Source of the DNA: Geothrix sp. | Lineage (GTDB): Bacteria > Acidobacteriota > Holophagae > Holophagales > Holophagaceae | Direction: 5' to 3' | Assembly (NCBI GenBank): GCA_023701165.1 | Contig: JAMPXL010000054.1 | Location: forward strand, 1 to 6,615 | DNA: 6,615 nt | Part shown: positions 5,342 through 6,615 of the stretch, piece after piece | Layout of the letters: each line of letters starts with the position of its first letter | Numbering within the stretch: the first letter of the stretch is position 1 | Notes under the pieces: model-generated | Database searches by the model: none | What the model was told of the DNA's origin: nothing | What the model saw: the letters and a program-made list of their open reading frames with translations, nothing else | Position numbers and translations under genes: made by a program

Positions 5342-6615
5342 GTGCTGCAAGCCTATCGCCAACATGTCGCCGAACGCGCCGCCCTGGGCATCCCGCCACT
5401 GCCGCTGACCGAGGCCCAGACCTCGGAACTGGCCAACCTGCTGGCCCATCCTCCTGCGGGCGAAGAAGCCTTCCTGCTCGACCTGCTGACCCACCGCGTG
5501 CCCGCGGGCGTGGATGACGCCGCCCGGGTGAAGGCGGCCTTCCTGGCCGCCGTGGCCGCTGGCAAGGAAAAGGTTGCCCTGGTCCCCCGCGAGAAGGCCA
5601 CGGAACTGCTGGGCACCATGCTCGGCGGCTTCAACGTCAAGCCCCTCATCGATCTGCTGGAGGATGCCCAGGTGGGCGGGATCGCCGCCGAAGGCCTCAA
5701 GAAGACCCTGCTGGTCTTCGACGCCTTCGCCGACGTGAAGGCCAAGGCCGACAAGGGCAATGCGAACGCGAAGGCCGTGCTGACGTCCTGGGCCGAGGCC
5801 GAGTGGTTCACCAGCCGCCCCGAGGTGCCCCAGAGCCTCACCCTCACGGTCTTCAAGGTGACGGGCGAAACCAACACCGACGACCTGTCCCCGGCCCCCG
5901 ATGCCTGGAGCCGTCCCGACATTCCCCTCCACGCCCTGGCCATGCTGAAGAACGCCCGGCCCGGCATCGAACCCGATGAACCCGGCAAGATCGGTCCCCT
6001 CAAGCAGCTCGCGGCCCTCCAGGCCAAGGGCCATCTCATCGCCTACGTGGGCGATGTGGTGGGCACGGGCTCCTCCCGCAAGTCCGCCACCAACTCGGTG
6101 CTCTGGTTCACGGGCGAGGACATCCCCTTCGTGCCCAACAAGCGCTTCGGCGGTGTCTGCCTGGGCTCCAAGATCGCCCCCATCTTCTACAACACCATGG
6201 AGGACGCCGGCGCCCTGCCCATCGAGCTGGACGTGAACGGCATGGAGATGGGCGACGTCATCGAGCTGCGCCCCTATGAGGGCAAGGCCCTGAAGAACGG
6301 CCAGGTCATCGCCGAATTCAAGGTGAAGTCCGACGTGATCTTCGACGAGGTCCGCGCCGGCGGCCGCATCCCCCTCATCGTGGGCCGCGGCCTCACCACC
6401 AAGGCCCGCGCGGCCCTGGGCCTGGCGCCCTCCACGATCTTCCGCTTCCCCGCGATCCCCAAGGACACGGGCAAGGGTTATTCGCTGGCCCAGAAGATGG
6501 TCGGCCGCGCCTGCGGCACGAAGGGCATCCGCCCCGGCACCTACTGCGAACCCCACATGACCACCGTGGGCTCCCAGGACACCACGGGCCCCATGACCCG
6601 CGACGAGCTCAAGGA
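5342..6615 (+). CDS. acnB: Aconitate hydratase B, N-terminal part (cut by window edge)
   Basis: The first 424 codons of a protein that should reach about 865 residues, reading off the window in frame. AcnB interconverts citrate and isocitrate via cis-aconitate in the TCA cycle and in some bacteria also handles 2-methyl-cis-aconitate. The order seen is the B-type one. A HEAT-like N-terminal domain (about 1-160) carries PPAGEEAFLLDLLTHRVPAG at 37-56. The swivel domain (about 165-375) follows, with FKVTGETNTDDLSPAPDAWS (171-190), YVGDVVGTGSSRKSATNSVL (235-254) and APIFYNTMEDAGALPIE (279-295). The catalytic core then begins near GRACGTKGIRPGTYCEP (388-404) and GSQDTTGPMTRDELK (410-424). The cysteines that hold the 4Fe-4S cluster lie beyond the window. 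The start is GTG: the AcnB N-terminal consensus LEAYRKHVAERAALG matches directly after it (LQAYRQHVAERAALG), and a good Shine-Dalgarno sequence precedes it. Known AcnB proteins can bind mRNA when the cluster is lost; that role is not testable here. Confidence 0.97.
   Translation, partial: MLQAYRQHVAERAALGIPPLPLTEAQTSELANLLAHPPAGEEAFLLDLLTHRVPAGVDDAARVKAAFLAAVAAGKEKVALVPREKATELLGTMLGGFNVKPLIDLLEDAQVGGIAAEGLKKTLLVFDAFADVKAKADKGNANAKAVLTSWAEAEWFTSRPEVPQSLTLTVFKVTGETNTDDLSPAPDAWSRPDIPLHALAMLKNARPGIEPDEPGKIGPLKQLAALQAKGHLIAYVGDVVGTGSSRKSATNSVLWFTGEDIPFVPNKRFGGVCLGSKIAPIFYNTMEDAGALPIELDVNGMEMGDVIELRPYEGKALKNGQVIAEFKVKSDVIFDEVRAGGRIPLIVGRGLTTKARAALGLAPSTIFRFPAIPKDTGKGYSLAQKMVGRACGTKGIRPGTYCEPHMTTVGSQDTTGPMTRDELK

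Noticed and set aside
4021..5517. A 498-residue plus-strand open frame opposite the HD-GYP gene
   Set aside because: It is antisense to a gene with complete catalytic motifs, runs into acnB in the wrong frame and has low-complexity composition.
5075..6556. A 493-residue minus-strand open frame opposite acnB
   Set aside because: The opposite strand encodes unmistakable AcnB. This frame is Gly/Ala/His-rich with no family resemblance.

Overview
The window is a compact, very GC-rich bacterial chromosomal segment with six genes and short gaps. Its housekeeping content points to a Gram-negative-type bacterium: a B-type aconitase, a c-di-GMP HD-GYP phosphodiesterase, a secreted gamma-glutamyltransferase-like enzyme and a YbaK deacylase. 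The taxon cannot be fixed from this sequence alone. A high-GC acidobacterium of the Holophaga/Geothrix kind or a high-GC proteobacterium would both fit, and this is a low-confidence inference. There is no mobile element, CRISPR array, tRNA or rRNA, and every gene present is intact except the last, which the window edge cuts.

Layout from left to right. (1) 14-652, plus strand: a DUF4287-DUF5655 protein of unknown function. (2) 697-1176 and 1225-2013, minus strand: a YbaK/EbsC Cys-tRNA(Pro) deacylase downstream of an arylamine N-acetyltransferase. They are 48 nt apart in one orientation and may be co-transcribed. (3) 2014-2229: a divergent gap holding a small hairpin and a possible 14-codon leader ORF that overlaps the acetyltransferase start. 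(4) 2230-3921, plus strand: an exported gamma-glutamyltransferase-family hydrolase of the divergent YwrD-like type. (5) 3928-5130, minus strand: a DUF3391-HD-GYP c-di-GMP phosphodiesterase whose stop faces the previous gene's stop across 6 nt. (6) 5131-5341: a divergent gap with an inverted repeat and a palindrome next to a weak -10-like box. (7) 5342-end, plus strand: the first 424 codons of aconitate hydratase B, starting at GTG.

The genes do not form an obvious single pathway. They look like independent transcription units of core metabolism (TCA cycle), translation quality control, N-acetylation, extracytoplasmic peptide or glutathione-type chemistry, and c-di-GMP signalling. I found no convincing previously undescribed system. 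The best leads are the leader ORF and hairpin before the acetyltransferase, the palindrome cluster between the HD-GYP gene and acnB, and the altered substrate-binding motif of the GGT-like enzyme.
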